From Kitasatospora sp052076145 (lineage in GTDB: Bacteria; Actinomycetota; Actinomycetes; Streptomycetales; Streptomycetaceae): 64,000 bases of DNA. A model generated the notes under the pieces. That model saw only the letters and a list, made by a program, of their open reading frames with translations. It did no database searches and was not told where the DNA came from. Below are positions 16,340 to 26,416 of the stretch, piece after piece. The stretch spans positions 3,844,001 to 3,908,000 of the forward strand of contig NZ_CP197246.1 of NCBI RefSeq assembly GCF_052076145.1. Direction: 5' to 3'. Positions within the stretch are counted from its first letter, which is position 1. Each line of letters begins with the position of its first letter. The position numbers and the translations under genes are program-made.

Positions 16340-19336
16340 ATGAGCCGACAGTTCCCCCCTGCCGCCGAGACGTCCTCCGTCCGGCCCGGGTGCGAGACCG
16401 CCCAGCGAGGCACCGCGGACCGGCACGGCACCGCGGACCGGCACGGCACCACGGACCGGCACGGCACCACGGGCCGACAGGGCACCACGGGCCGACGGAT
16501 CGGCAGAGCCGTCGCCCTGGCCGCGGCCGTTACCCTGCTGCTCGGCTGGAACCCGGCCCTCGGGGACGCCCAGCAGACGCCCGACACCTGGACGAAGGAG
16601 CACCGCGCGTCGCTGCCCTCGGGCCTCACCGTCGCGCTCGACTTCGCGCCGCTGCCCGGCGTGACCGCCACCGCCGCGCCCGGCCAACTCGGCGCCCCCG
16701 CCGCCTCGGCGGCCCGCGCCACCACCGGCGGCTACGCGGACGGGCTGCGCGGCGGCGACCCGGCGCAGACCTTCTCCGTCGCCGAGGACCGCCCCGGCAC
16801 GGACGGCTCCTGGCGCACCATGGGCACCCTCCAGCTCACCTTCTCCCGGCCGGTCCGCAACCCCCGGCTGCACGTCAGCGGCCTCGCCGGGCTGGTCACC
16901 GGCAAGGACGGCAGCACCGCCACCGAGGCCCGACTGACCGTCACCGGCGGTTCCCCGGGCGCCCCGACGCTGATCGGCCGCACCGACTGGACGGGCTGGC
17001 AGATCAGCGGCAACACCCTCGCCCCCGCCGACGGCCGGGCGGCCCAGGCCGGTGCCGCCGACGGCTCCGGCAGCCTCGAACTCGCGGGCACCGTCAGCGC
17101 CGTCTCCCTCCGGGTCGAGCAGCGCAACACCGCCCAGGGCGGCAGCACCGCCGCACCCGCCCCGCTGCGCCAGGCGTACACCGTCACCCTGGACGAAGGG
17201 CTCGGCACCGCCCCGCAGGGGTTCGGCAACGCCTCGCACCTGGTCTCCGACCTCTTCCTCGGCCAGGACGCCGCCGCCTCCGCCCAGGGGCGGCTGTCGA
17301 CCACGCTGACGGCGCTCGCCCAGCCGAAGGCGTCACGCGGGCTGGTGCCCCCCGTGGTGCCCGGTGTGCACGAGCCCGAGGCACTCGACCGGCTCGGCGG
17401 GCCGATGGTCGAGCTCGACCACCGCTCGGGCCGGCCCAGTCCCTGGGCCAACCCCGCTCCGCCCGCCCTCCAACCCGGGCGCGGCGAGTACCTGGGCTCC
17501 GACCCGACGGTGAAGTTCCCCGCCGAGGCCGCCATCGGCCGGTACTACGACCTCAGCGTGCCGGTCAGTCCGGGCGGCGGGCCAGCCGTGCTCGCGGGCT
17601 GGGTCGACTTCGACCACAACGGCCACTTCGACCCGACCGAGCGGGTGCAGGTCGAAGTCCCGGCCGGCGCCGCCAACGCGACGCTGGAGTGGACCGTCCC
17701 CGACAATGCGGCCGCCGGGGAGACTTGGGCCCGGCTGCGGCTCGCCCGGGACTCCTCCCAGCTCGTCGGCGCGACGGGCTTCGCCGACTCCGGCGAGGTG
17801 CTGGACCAGCACGTCCAACTCGCCGTCGGCGCGGCCAAGCCCGAGATCTCCGGCCCGGTCAGCGGCGCCGTCGTCGCCGACGCCCGGCCGGAGATCCGCG
17901 GCGAGGGCGCCGTCCAGGGTGCGAGCGTCGAGATCGTCGAAGGCGACACCACGCTCTGCCAGGCCAAGGTCGGCTCCGACGGCACGTGGGTCTGTCGCCC
18001 CGACAAGCCGCTCGGCCAGGGCCCGCACAGCCTCGTACCGGTCGAGACCACCAAGGGCGGCGTGGTGCTGCGCGGCGAGGCCGTCCGGCTCACCGTCAAG
18101 TCCGACCCGCCCGCCGCGCCGGTGCTCACCCTGCCCGAGTACACCAACGACCCCGGCCTGCTGATCACCGGCACCGCCGACCCGGGCAGCACGGTCTCCG
18201 TCACCGACGCGGCCACCGCGCCCGGCGCGGCCCGGGTCGGCGGCGAGCTCTGCAGCACCGCCGTCGCCGCGGACCGCAGCTGGCACTGCCTCCCGGTCGA
18301 GAACCTCGCCGACGGCCGCCACCAGCTCACCGCCGCAGCCGCCGACGGCGCGGGCAACCGCACGGTCGGCAAGCCCGTCACGCTGATGGTCGACACCGTC
18401 GCCCCCGACAAGCCCGTCATCACCAGCCCCGCCACCCTGCCGTCGGCCCGCCCCCGCTTCACCGGCACCGCCGAGCCGGGCACCGCCGTCACCATCACCG
18501 GCGCCCCGCGCGGCACCGTCCTCGGCACCGCCGTCACCGCCGCCGACGGCACGTGGGGCTGCACCCCCACCCACGACCTCCCCGAGGGCGACCAGACCAT
18601 CGTCGTCACCGCCACCGACCGCGCGGGCAACAGCACCGCGACGGAGCCGACGACGGTACGAGCCCCGAAGAGCACACCGGCCTCGGCCCCGGCTTCCGCC
18701 CCTGCCTCGGTGCCTGCGTCGGCCCCCGCCTCCGCACCCGCTCCCTCGGTGCCCGCCTCATCGGCTCCTCCGGCTTCACTACCTCCGGCTTCGGTCCCGG
18801 CGGCTTCGGCTCCTGCGGTTTCGCCGAGCGTTCAGCCGATGCCTTCGGCCGCCCCCACGTCCCCGGCAGCACCGTCTGGAGGCAGCACGCCTGCGCCGAT
18901 CACCGACGTCCCGTCCGTGCTCCCGATCGTGATCCCCCCGGCCCCGGTCCCGGCGGCTCCGGTCGCACCGTCCACCCCGCCGACCCCGACGCCCTCCCCG
19001 TCTCCTTCCGCGTCCGCGTCGGCCTCCACCCCGTCGGTGGCGAGCAGCGCCGTCCCCTCGAAGCCGTCGGCCGGGCCGTCCTCGCACGGCCCCCGGCAGA
19101 ACCCCAACCCGGGGGCAGCGGTGGCGGGGGAGTCCGAGGGCGCGCCGGACGAGGCGTCCGACGTGGAGCCCCGGACGCTCGCCGCGCCGCCCGCCGACAC
19201 GGCGGAGGCCGCCGCGCACCGCTCTGAGGTGAACGGCTGGCGCGCTGCCGCCTGCGGCGTGCTGCTGCTGCTCGCCGCCGTCACGATGGCGACGCGCCGT
19301 GTGATGAGCCGTGGTTCGGGTCGTCGTAGGCGCTGA
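16340..19336 (+). CDS. Large cell-surface protein with GEVED and Ig-like domains
   Basis: 998 residues; ATG 16340 has GAAGGAGAG just upstream. An unusually long basic N-region contains five 6-residue repeats (residues 24-53, consensus GTxDRH), then a hydrophobic signal core (about 56-72). Residues 80-380 are a predicted beta-rich domain. A GEVED domain follows at about 395-500 (AGWVDFDHNGHFDPTE). Next come about three Ig-like repeats of roughly 85 residues (each with a GTADPGSTVSVTD-like start), a long Pro/Ala/Ser-rich wall-spanning stretch (about 775-930), and a C-terminal membrane segment (ACGVLLLLAAVTMA) with an Arg-rich tail. No LPXTG sorting motif. Likely membrane-anchored adhesin or spacer protein; function unknown. 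Confidence 0.75.
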   Translation: MSRQFPPAAETSSVRPGCETAQRGTADRHGTADRHGTTDRHGTTGRQGTTGRRIGRAVALAAAVTLLLGWNPALGDAQQTPDTWTKEHRASLPSGLTVALDFAPLPGVTATAAPGQLGAPAASAARATTGGYADGLRGGDPAQTFSVAEDRPGTDGSWRTMGTLQLTFSRPVRNPRLHVSGLAGLVTGKDGSTATEARLTVTGGSPGAPTLIGRTDWTGWQISGNTLAPADGRAAQAGAADGSGSLELAGTVSAVSLRVEQRNTAQGGSTAAPAPLRQAYTVTLDEGLGTAPQGFGNASHLVSDLFLGQDAAASAQGRLSTTLTALAQPKASRGLVPPVVPGVHEPEALDRLGGPMVELDHRSGRPSPWANPAPPALQPGRGEYLGSDPTVKFPAEAAIGRYYDLSVPVSPGGGPAVLAGWVDFDHNGHFDPTERVQVEVPAGAANATLEWTVPDNAAAGETWARLRLARDSSQLVGATGFADSGEVLDQHVQLAVGAAKPEISGPVSGAVVADARPEIRGEGAVQGASVEIVEGDTTLCQAKVGSDGTWVCRPDKPLGQGPHSLVPVETTKGGVVLRGEAVRLTVKSDPPAAPVLTLPEYTNDPGLLITGTADPGSTVSVTDAATAPGAARVGGELCSTAVAADRSWHCLPVENLADGRHQLTAAAADGAGNRTVGKPVTLMVDTVAPDKPVITSPATLPSARPRFTGTAEPGTAVTITGAPRGTVLGTAVTAADGTWGCTPTHDLPEGDQTIVVTATDRAGNSTATEPTTVRAPKSTPASAPASAPASVPASAPASAPAPSVPASSAPPASLPPASVPAASAPAVSPSVQPMPSAAPTSPAAPSGGSTPAPITDVPSVLPIVIPPAPVPAAPVAPSTPPTPTPSPSPSASASASTPSVASSAVPSKPSAGPSSHGPRQNPNPGAAVAGESEGAPDEASDVEPRTLAAPPADTAEAAAHRSEVNGWRAAACGVLLLLAAVTMATRRVMSRGSGRRRR
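16409..16498 (+). repeat. Five 18-bp tandem repeats inside the signal-peptide region
   Basis: Codons 24-53 of the surface protein form five in-frame 18-bp units encoding GTADRH, GTADRH, GTTDRH, GTTGRQ, GTTGRR. The units keep the frame, so copy-number change would lengthen or shorten only the N-region of the signal peptide. Confidence 0.85.
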
Positions 19337-19485
19337 CGGGAGCACTGACACGCCGTCATGAAATGGCGACACGCTATATCCGTAAATGTCGCATTTGATG
19401 ACTTATCAGCTTAGCCTGAGCCCTGGCACTGCCCGTCAGATCCGGGCCGCTCGTTGCGCGACACACCGACCCCGAGGACCCGTGC

Positions 19486-20663
19486 ATGGACGTCACCCGC
19501 GATTCTTCGCAGCGACCCGACTCCTGGCCCCCCGCCCTGCCCTCCCCGCTCCCGGCAGGGGCCACCCAACTCACCCGCGTGGTGGCCTCGAAGTTCGTCG
19601 ACGACGAACTGGAGCGCCCCACCAAGGCGAAGGCCCCGGCCGTCACCCCCAAGCCGGCCGCCACCGCACCGGCGGCCGTCACCTCCGCCCGCCGCCCGCC
19701 CCGGACCGACCCGGCCCTGCGCGAGCACGGTGCCCGCGCCGTCCCGGGCTGGATCGCCCTCGCCGTGCTGCTGCTCGCCCTCGCGGGCGTCCTGCTGGTG
19801 CTCACCCGCACCGGCGTGATCCCGCACTTCGGGGCGCTGCCGGACATCCGTACCGGCGCGGCCAAGGAGACCGGCAGCCCGGACGTCGGCGTGCCCGCGC
19901 TCGCCGCCGCCTCGGGCGCGGCCCTGCTGGCCGTCCTGGTGCTCGGCGGGCTGCTGGTCAACGCGGGCGGTGAGACAAGGGTGCTCACCCGGTGGGGCCG
20001 CTACCGGGGCACCGTCCGCCGGCACGGGCTGGTCTGGGTCAACCCCGCCCTGCGCCGCCGCCGGGTCGACGTACGGCTGCGCCACTGGCGCAGCGATCCC
20101 GTCACCGTCACCGACCGCACCGGCACCCCGATCGTGGTCCGGCTGCTGATCGTCTGGCGGGTCAAGGACACCGCCCGCGCCGTCCTCGGCCTCGCCGAGC
20201 ACGAGGACTACCTGCGCGAGCAGACGCACGCCGTGCTGACCCGCACCGCCAGCACCCTCCCGTGCGACAGCAACGCCGCGCCCGGCCCGGCCCTGCGGGA
20301 CGGGCACTGGTTCGCCGACGAGCTGACCAGGGCCCTCGCGGCCGAGACCGCCCCGGCCGGGCTGGAGGTCTACTCCGTCCAGCCGCTCTCCCTCGACTAC
20401 GCGCCCGAGGTCGCCGAGAGCATGCGCCGCCGCCGCCTCGCCGATCTCGACGCGGGCCTGCGGACCGTCCTGGTCGACGACGCCGTCGAGGCGGCCGCAC
20501 TCGCCGTCCGGCGCCTGGAGCGGGCGACGGCGCACGAGCTGGACGAGGCCGCCCGCAGCGCGCTGATGGAGCACCTGCTGGTCGCCTTCGTGGCCCCGGC
20601 CGGTGTCAGCGCTCCCGTACCCCCTCCGGCCACCAGGGCCGGGCGTAAGGAAGGACGACCCGC

Positions 20664-20667
<4 letters not shown>
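19486..20667 (+). CDS. SPFH/Band 7-domain membrane protein
   Basis: 393 residues. A Pro/Ala-rich cytoplasmic N-terminus (1-80) is followed by two membrane segments (about 87-107 and 138-158), then an SPFH/Band 7 domain: GGETRVLTRWGRYRGTVR, VWVNPALRRRRVDVRLRHW, VTDRTGTPIVVRLLIVWRV, and an ALTRALAAETAPAGLEV-like helix segment. SPFH proteins organise membrane microdomains. The next gene overlaps by 4 nt, so SPFH protein and NlpC/P60 hydrolase are translationally coupled and probably act together at the envelope. ATG 19486 begins MDVTRDSS; upstream 150 bases are less GC-rich and likely hold the promoter. Confidence 0.8.
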
Positions 20668-21557
<890 letters not shown>

Positions 21558-21586
21558 CGAGCGGGTGGGCCCCCAGCCCGCGGGGC

Positions 21587-22579
21587 CTACTCGCTCGCGG
21601 CGTCGAGCAGCTCCAGATCCTCCGCCGTCAGGCGGAGCTGCATCGCGGCCAGCAGCGCCGGGACCTGCTCGACCTTCCGCGCGCTGGCGATCGGCGCGGC
21701 GACGGTCGGCTGGGCGATGAGCCAGGCCAGCGCGGCCGTCGCCACGGCGACGTCGTGGCTCTCGGCGACCTTGTCGAGGGCGGCCAGGACCCGCAGGGCG
21801 CGGGGGTCGGAGAGGAAGTCCGCCGCGCCGTGGCCACGGCCGCTGTCGACCGGGCCGCCGCCGGGGCGGTACTTGCCGGTCAGGAACCCGGCGGCCAGCG
21901 CGTAGTACGGCACGCAGGACAGCCCGCGCGCGGCGACGACGCCGGCCAACGGGCCCTCGTACGTCGGCCGCGAGACCAGGTTGTAGTGCGGCTGCACGGC
22001 GACGTACGCCGCGAGGCCCTCGCGGGCCGAGAAGTCGAGGGCCTGGGCCAGCCGCTCGGCGCTGATGTTGGAGGCGGCCACGGCCCGGACCTTGCCCTCC
22101 TTGACGAGGGCGTCGAGGGCCGGGACGAACTCCTCGACCGGCGTCGCGGGGAAGTCCCAGTGGGTGTAGAGCAGGTCGATCCGCTCGATGCCGAGGCGGC
22201 GCAGCGAGCCTTCCGTCGCGGTGCGGATGTTGGCGGCCGAGATGCCGGGCATCGCGGGGTGGCCGCCGACCTTGGTGGCGACGACGACCTGGTCGTGGTT
22301 GCCCCGGCCGGCGAGCCACCGGCCGAGGACGGTCTCCGACTCGCCGCCCCGGTGGCCGGGGGCCCAGGCGGAGTAGACGTCGGCGGTGTCCACGAAGTTG
22401 CCGCCGCCCGCTGCGTACGCGTCGAGGACGGCGAAGGACTGCGCCTCGTCCGCCGTCCAGCCGAAGACGTTCCCGCCCAGGCACAGGCGCGAGACGGTGA
22501 GCTCCGAGCCGCCGAGGCGGACCTTGTCAGTGGTGTCGCCGGGAAAGTCACTGGGAGTGTCGCTGTGGGTGTCCGTCAT
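21587..22579 (-). CDS. Aldo/keto reductase
   Basis: 330 residues from ATG 22579; a TTG at 22648 would add 23 residues with no family support. (beta/alpha)8 aldo-keto reductase signature: GGGNFVDTADVYSAW contains the catalytic Asp and Tyr, VVVATKVGG holds the Lys, IDLLYTHWDFPATPVEEF the His region, and the NADPH-binding end is PIASARKVEQVPAL. Converts an aldehyde or ketone to an alcohol with NADPH; substrate unknown. Convergent with the NlpC gene, with a GC-rich hairpin overlapping both 3' ends (about 21557-21600). Confidence 0.88.
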   Translation of the reverse strand: MTDTHSDTPSDFPGDTTDKVRLGGSELTVSRLCLGGNVFGWTADEAQSFAVLDAYAAGGGNFVDTADVYSAWAPGHRGGESETVLGRWLAGRGNHDQVVVATKVGGHPAMPGISAANIRTATEGSLRRLGIERIDLLYTHWDFPATPVEEFVPALDALVKEGKVRAVAASNISAERLAQALDFSAREGLAAYVAVQPHYNLVSRPTYEGPLAGVVAARGLSCVPYYALAAGFLTGKYRPGGGPVDSGRGHGAADFLSDPRALRVLAALDKVAESHDVAVATAALAWLIAQPTVAAPIASARKVEQVPALLAAMQLRLTAEDLELLDAASE

Positions 22580-22722
22580 ATCGGCAGTCAAGCGGATCGG
22601 CCACCGGCGCAGGGCTCTGCGGCCGGAATCCCGGTGCGGATGTTTCAAGTCCGTACCGGGGAGTCACCCACCCGGGGGTCCGGGGTGTCCTCCGACCGGC
22701 CGAGTTGGCTAGAGTCCGTGCC

Positions 22723-22920
22723 ATGGCTGACAACGACTACGACCCCGCCGGCAGCACCCAGATGTTCCGGGCCTTCGTCGACGAAACCCCCGCTCCGCAG
22801 GCCCCGGGCTCCGTCTCGACCTACGGCAGTACCAACAGCAACCGCACGGGCCTGATCGTCGGCATCGCCGTGGTGGCGCTCGTCGTCATCGGCGCCGTGA
22901 TCTGGCTCGCCGTCAAGTAG
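22723..22920 (+). CDS. Small single-pass membrane protein
   Basis: 65 residues. An acidic, polar N-terminal half (MADNDYDPAGSTQMFRAF) is followed by one C-terminal membrane span (LIVGIAVVALVVIGAVIWLAV) ending at the C-terminus. Start set at ATG 22723. No recognised function; short tail-anchored proteins like this are conserved in Streptomyces. Confidence 0.65.
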   Translation: MADNDYDPAGSTQMFRAFVDETPAPQAPGSVSTYGSTNSNRTGLIVGIAVVALVVIGAVIWLAVK

Positions 22921-23048
22921 CACGCGATCCCCCAGGGGCCAGGGCCCGGGTCTGCTCACCGGCCCGGTCGGTCACGCCGTCCTAGACTGATCGGGTCCGG
23001 CGTGCTCGTACATCCGTACGTCGGCGCCCGCACCCCCTGGAGGACTCC

Positions 23049-23942
23049 GTGCCCGAGCAGCAGCCCGTCGAGACCGCCCGCAGCCTTGGCCTCCAAGGGG
23101 CGGTGAACGCCCGCGACCTCGGCGGCTACCGCACCCGGGACGGCCGCACGGTCAGGCACGGCGTCGCGCTGCGCGCGGACGCGCTCAACCGGCTGACCGA
23201 GGCCGATCTCGCGGTGCTGGTCGCCGGCGGCCTGCGCCGGGTGGTCGACCTGCGCAGCCTGGACGAGGTCCGGGAGGCCGGGCCGGACGTGATCCCGGGG
23301 CTGCCGGTGGCCGAGATCTCGGCGGCCGAGTACTCCTCGGAGCCGGTCACCGTCGAGCCCGCCGAGCCGGGCGGGCTGACGCTGCACCATCTGCCGATCT
23401 TCGCGGCGGACTTCGACATATACGTGGCCCTGCGGGACGCCCTGGCGGGCCGCGACGCGGAGCGGCAGCGCGAGGTGCTCGGCGACGGCAAGGCCGGGCG
23501 CATGATGGAGGGCCTCTACCGCTGGTTCGTCACCTCGCCGGTCGCCCGTGCGCGCTTCGCCGAGGTCGTCCGCCTGCTGGCCGCGCCGGACGGGCCGCCG
23601 GTGCTCTTCCACTGCTCGGCGGGCAAGGACCGCACCGGCTGGGCGGCGGCGATCGCCCTCACCGCGGTCGGCGTCGAGCGGGAGACGGTCTACGAGGACT
23701 ACCTGCTCACCAACGAGCGCTCCGCCAGGCTGATAGAGACGATCGTCGACAGCTTCGGCAGCAGGGGCCTGATGAAGGACCCGGCCCTGATGCTCCCGGT
23801 CTTCCGCGCCGAGCGCTCCTACCTGGACGCCGCCTTCGAGGAGGTCACCCTCGGCTGGGGGAGCTTCGAGAAGTTCTGGCAGGACGGCCTCGGCCTCGAC
23901 GGGGACACCCTCGAGGGCCTCCGCCGCAACCTGCTCGCCTGA
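23049..23942 (+). CDS. Protein-tyrosine phosphatase (DSP/PTPLP-type, Y_phosphatase3)
   Basis: 297 residues from GTG 23049 behind CTGGAGGAC. An N-terminal NARDLGGYRTRDGRTV segment and GGLRRVVDLRS precede the P-loop HCSAGKDRTG with Cys189 and Arg195. The C-terminal part is helical. The family (MptpB-like) removes phosphate from Tyr and sometimes phospholipids. No signal peptide. It ends 11 nt before the convergent sigma-factor gene. Confidence 0.85.
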   Translation: MPEQQPVETARSLGLQGAVNARDLGGYRTRDGRTVRHGVALRADALNRLTEADLAVLVAGGLRRVVDLRSLDEVREAGPDVIPGLPVAEISAAEYSSEPVTVEPAEPGGLTLHHLPIFAADFDIYVALRDALAGRDAERQREVLGDGKAGRMMEGLYRWFVTSPVARARFAEVVRLLAAPDGPPVLFHCSAGKDRTGWAAAIALTAVGVERETVYEDYLLTNERSARLIETIVDSFGSRGLMKDPALMLPVFRAERSYLDAAFEEVTLGWGSFEKFWQDGLGLDGDTLEGLRRNLLA

Positions 23943-23953
23943 GACCCTCCGGC

Positions 23954-24817
23954 CTACTCGTTGACCAGCCCCGCGCGGAGCTGCGTCAGCGTCTTGGTCA
24001 GCAGCCGGGAGACGTGCATCTGCGAGATGCCGATCTCCTCGCCGATCTGCGACTGCGTGAGGTTGCCGAAGAACCGCAGCATGATGATCCGCCGCTCGCG
24101 CGGCGGCAGCTTGGCGAGCAGGGGCTTGAGCGACTCGCGGTACTCGACGCCCTCCAGGGCGAGGTCCTCGTACCCGAGGCGGTCGGCGAGCGGGCCGTCG
24201 CCGTCCTCCTCACCGGGGCTGGAGTCGAGCGAGCTGGCGGTGTAGGCGTTGCCGACGGCGAGGCCCTCGACGACGTCCTCCTCGCTGACGCCGAGGAAGA
24301 CGGCGAGCTCGGCGACGGTGGGGGAGCGGTCGAGGCGCTGCGAGAGCTCGTCCCCGGCCTTGGTGAGGGCGAGCCGCAGCTCCTGGAGCCGCCGGGGCAC
24401 CCGCACCGACCAGCTGGTGTCCCGGAAGAAGCGCTTGATCTCGCCGACCACCGTCGGCATCGCGAAGGTCGGGAACTCGACGCCGCGCTCCGGGTCGAAG
24501 CGGTCGATGGCCTTGATCAGGCCGATCGTGCCGACCTGGACGATGTCCTCCATCGGCTCGTTGCGGCTGCGGAAGCGCGCGGAGGCGTACCGGACGAGCG
24601 GCAGGTTGAGCTCGATCAGGGTGTCGCGGACGTACGTGTGCTCCGCGCTCTCCGGCTCCAGCGTGGCGAGCCGCTGGAAGAGCGCGCGGGAGAGGGTGCG
24701 GGTGTCCAACGTCCGGTCGATGGGCTCGCGCGGCATGCTTGGTACGGCCTGCGCAGGGATCTTCTCGGCGACCGAAGTCGTCCCGTGGATCTCAGCACCG
24801 CCCAGCTCTCCGGACAT
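23954..24817 (-). CDS. RNA polymerase sigma factor, SigF/SigB family (downstream paralogue)
   Basis: 287 residues from ATG 24817, preceded by AAGGGGG; a GTG at 24826 is less well placed. Region 2: LVRYASARFRSRNEPMEDIVQVGTIGL-type core-binding and -10 recognition helices (about 85-115). Region 3 around 160-190. Region 4 ends in the HTH IGEEIGISQMHVSRLL (about 255-270). It is the second of two tandem paralogues; S. coelicolor has a comparable tandem pair, sigN/sigF, but which copy this is cannot be decided here. SigB-family factors are held by anti-sigma factors; none is adjacent. A sigma-B-like promoter sits just upstream (24898-24923). Confidence 0.9.
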   Translation of the reverse strand: MSGELGGAEIHGTTSVAEKIPAQAVPSMPREPIDRTLDTRTLSRALFQRLATLEPESAEHTYVRDTLIELNLPLVRYASARFRSRNEPMEDIVQVGTIGLIKAIDRFDPERGVEFPTFAMPTVVGEIKRFFRDTSWSVRVPRRLQELRLALTKAGDELSQRLDRSPTVAELAVFLGVSEEDVVEGLAVGNAYTASSLDSSPGEEDGDGPLADRLGYEDLALEGVEYRESLKPLLAKLPPRERRIIMLRFFGNLTQSQIGEEIGISQMHVSRLLTKTLTQLRAGLVNE

Positions 24818-24897
24818 GTACCCCACCCCCTTGTGACTGACAGTTCAACGGGCACTACCGAGCGGCAGTTCCCGGCCAGTCGGTCTTCTCCAGCTCA

Positions 24898-24923
24898 ATA
24901 CCGGATCACGCGCCCCGGCAAAC
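24898..24923 (-). promoter_or_regulatory. Candidate SigB/SigF-type promoter
   Basis: Reading the minus strand, GTTT (24923-24920), a 16-nt spacer, then CGGTAT (24903-24898). This matches the published actinomycete SigB-class consensus GNNT-N14-16-GGGTAT/C at all but one position. It lies 81 nt before the start of the downstream sigma gene, so that gene may be driven by its own class of sigma factor. Confidence 0.5.
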
Positions 24924-24985
24924 CCGAACGTCGCAACTTGTCACTCGGCAGTAACGCCCAGCAATCCCCGGCCGAGCGCCGGCGG

Positions 24986-25813
24986 TCACTCCTCCCAGGA
25001 GTTCCCGGTCCGCAGCCTGGTCAGGATTCTCGACAGTAGCCGCGACACGTGCATCTGGGACATGCCGAGTTCGGTACTGATCTGGGACTGCGTCAGATTG
25101 GCGAAGAACCGCAGCATGACGATCCGCCGCTCCCGCTCGGGCAGCTGGACGAGCAGGTGGCGCACCATGTCGCGGTGCTCGACGTCGGCGAGCGCGGAGT
25201 CCTCGTAGCCGAGCCGGTCCAGCAGGGCGAGCCCGCCCTCGTGCTCCTGGGCGGCCTCCAGCGAGGCGGCGTTGTAGGCCCGCCCGGCGTCCAGGCAGGC
25301 CCGGACGTCCTCCTCGGGGATGCGCAGGCAGGCGGCGATCTCCGGCACCTTGGGAGTCCGCCCGTGGGTCACGGTGAGCTCCTCCATCGCGCCGCTGACC
25401 TGCACCCACAGCTCCTGGAGCCGGCGCGGCACGTGCATGGTGCGGACGTTGTCGCGGAAGTACCGCTTGATCTCGCCGAGGATGGTCGGCAGCGCGTACG
25501 TCGGGAACTGCACCCCGCGCCCGGGGTCGAAGCGGTCGATCGCGTTGATCAGGCCGATGGTGCCGACCTGGACGACGTCCTCCATCGGCTCGTTGCGGCT
25601 GCGGAAGCGCGTCGCGGCGTACCGGACGAGGGGGATGTTCACCTCGATCAGCGCGGCCCGCACCCGCTCCCGCTCGGGCGCTCCGGCGGGCAGCTCGGAG
25701 AGCCGCTCGAACAGCACCCTGGTGAGCGTCCGCACGTCCACCGCGCCCCGCCCGGAGGGTGCTGCGCTCCCCTCGTCCGCATCCGGCACGCTGTCCTGTG
25801 TCTGCACGAGCAC
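24986..25813 (-). CDS. RNA polymerase sigma factor, SigF/SigB family (upstream paralogue)
   Basis: 275 residues from GTG 25813, which has GGGAGG 6 nt upstream; a GTG at 25837 lacks a ribosome site. Region 2 (VRYAATRFRSRNEPMEDV), region 3, and the region 4 HTH ISTELGMSQMHVSRLL are all present and closely resemble the neighbouring sigma gene, so the pair arose by duplication. In this copy the N-terminus is richer in acidic residues and the region 3/4 linker reads EHEGGLALLDRLGYEDSALAD. About 170 bases and a candidate SigB-type promoter separate it from the second gene. Confidence 0.9.
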   Translation of the reverse strand: MLVQTQDSVPDADEGSAAPSGRGAVDVRTLTRVLFERLSELPAGAPERERVRAALIEVNIPLVRYAATRFRSRNEPMEDVVQVGTIGLINAIDRFDPGRGVQFPTYALPTILGEIKRYFRDNVRTMHVPRRLQELWVQVSGAMEELTVTHGRTPKVPEIAACLRIPEEDVRACLDAGRAYNAASLEAAQEHEGGLALLDRLGYEDSALADVEHRDMVRHLLVQLPERERRIVMLRFFANLTQSQISTELGMSQMHVSRLLSRILTRLRTGNSWEE

Positions 25814-25985
25814 GTCACCCCTCCCGAAAGTCGACACGTATCGACGCTTGTGACCCTTGTCCTGGGTGGGGGCTCACCACCTCGTCAGGTCCGGCAAAAT
25901 CGGTCATAGCATCACAAGTCATGCCTAGTCCGGGCAAGCACCGTAAATAGGTGTGTTGGTGGATTGACGGGACGGCAGCCGGATG

Positions 25986-26028
25986 CACTGCGGCCCCCGG
26001 AGCGGTGCTCGCTCCGGGGGCCGCAGTG
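25986..26028. terminator. Strong hairpin downstream of the Dabb gene
   Basis: A perfect 18-bp stem (25986-26003 with 26011-26028) and 7-nt loop, 35 bases after the stop codon of the minus-strand Dabb gene. It isolates that gene from the sigma-factor unit. Confidence 0.8.
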
Positions 26029-26063
26029 GTGCTACGGGTACGACCTGTGGGCCGCTCGGGTGA

Positions 26064-26357
26064 TCAGACCTCGACGTCGGCGATCACCCAGGTGGCGAAC
26101 TCGCGCCACTGGGCGGCGGCGGCCTGATGGGCCGGGTGGCCGAGGTACGCGGCCAGCGTGTCGCGGTCCGAGACCAGGCTGTTGATCGCGTAGTCGTACG
26201 CGATGTCGCGCACGGTGGTGTTCCAGCCGCACTCCCACTCGCGCAGCTCGGCGATCTGCGCGCCGAGCTCCTCGAAGGCCTTGGCGCCCGCGACGGCGCG
26301 CTCGTCGTCCTTGGTGACGCCTTCGTTGAGCTTGAACAGGACCAGGTGCCGGATCAC
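26064..26357 (-). CDS. Dabb (stress-responsive A/B barrel) family protein
   Basis: 97 residues from GTG 26357 behind a TAGGAGCGG. Starts IRHLVLFKLNEGV, the conserved first strand, and contains WECGWNTTVRDIAYDYAI and HPAHQAAAAQWREF, characteristic of the dimeric alpha/beta-barrel Dabb fold. Small cytoplasmic protein whose biochemical role is unresolved in most members. Its neighbours on the same strand are a 54-residue membrane protein and the sigma factors. Confidence 0.85.
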   Translation of the reverse strand: MIRHLVLFKLNEGVTKDDERAVAGAKAFEELGAQIAELREWECGWNTTVRDIAYDYAINSLVSDRDTLAAYLGHPAHQAAAAQWREFATWVIADVEV

Positions 26358-26416
26358 GATGCCGCTCCTAGCGGGTTGAGGGTCGTTCCGGCCACCGTAA
26401 CCGCCCGTCCCGTCCG

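Noticed and set aside
16409..16498. CRISPR-like array
   Set aside because: The 18-bp repeats are directly adjacent, in frame and coding; there are no spacers. No CRISPR array or cas gene was found in the window.
23954..25813. Anti-sigma/anti-anti-sigma partner-switch operon with the two sigma factors
   Set aside because: Looked for RsbW/RsbV-like genes on both sides; the neighbours are a phosphatase of tyrosine type, Dabb and very small proteins, none with an HATPase or STAS domain.
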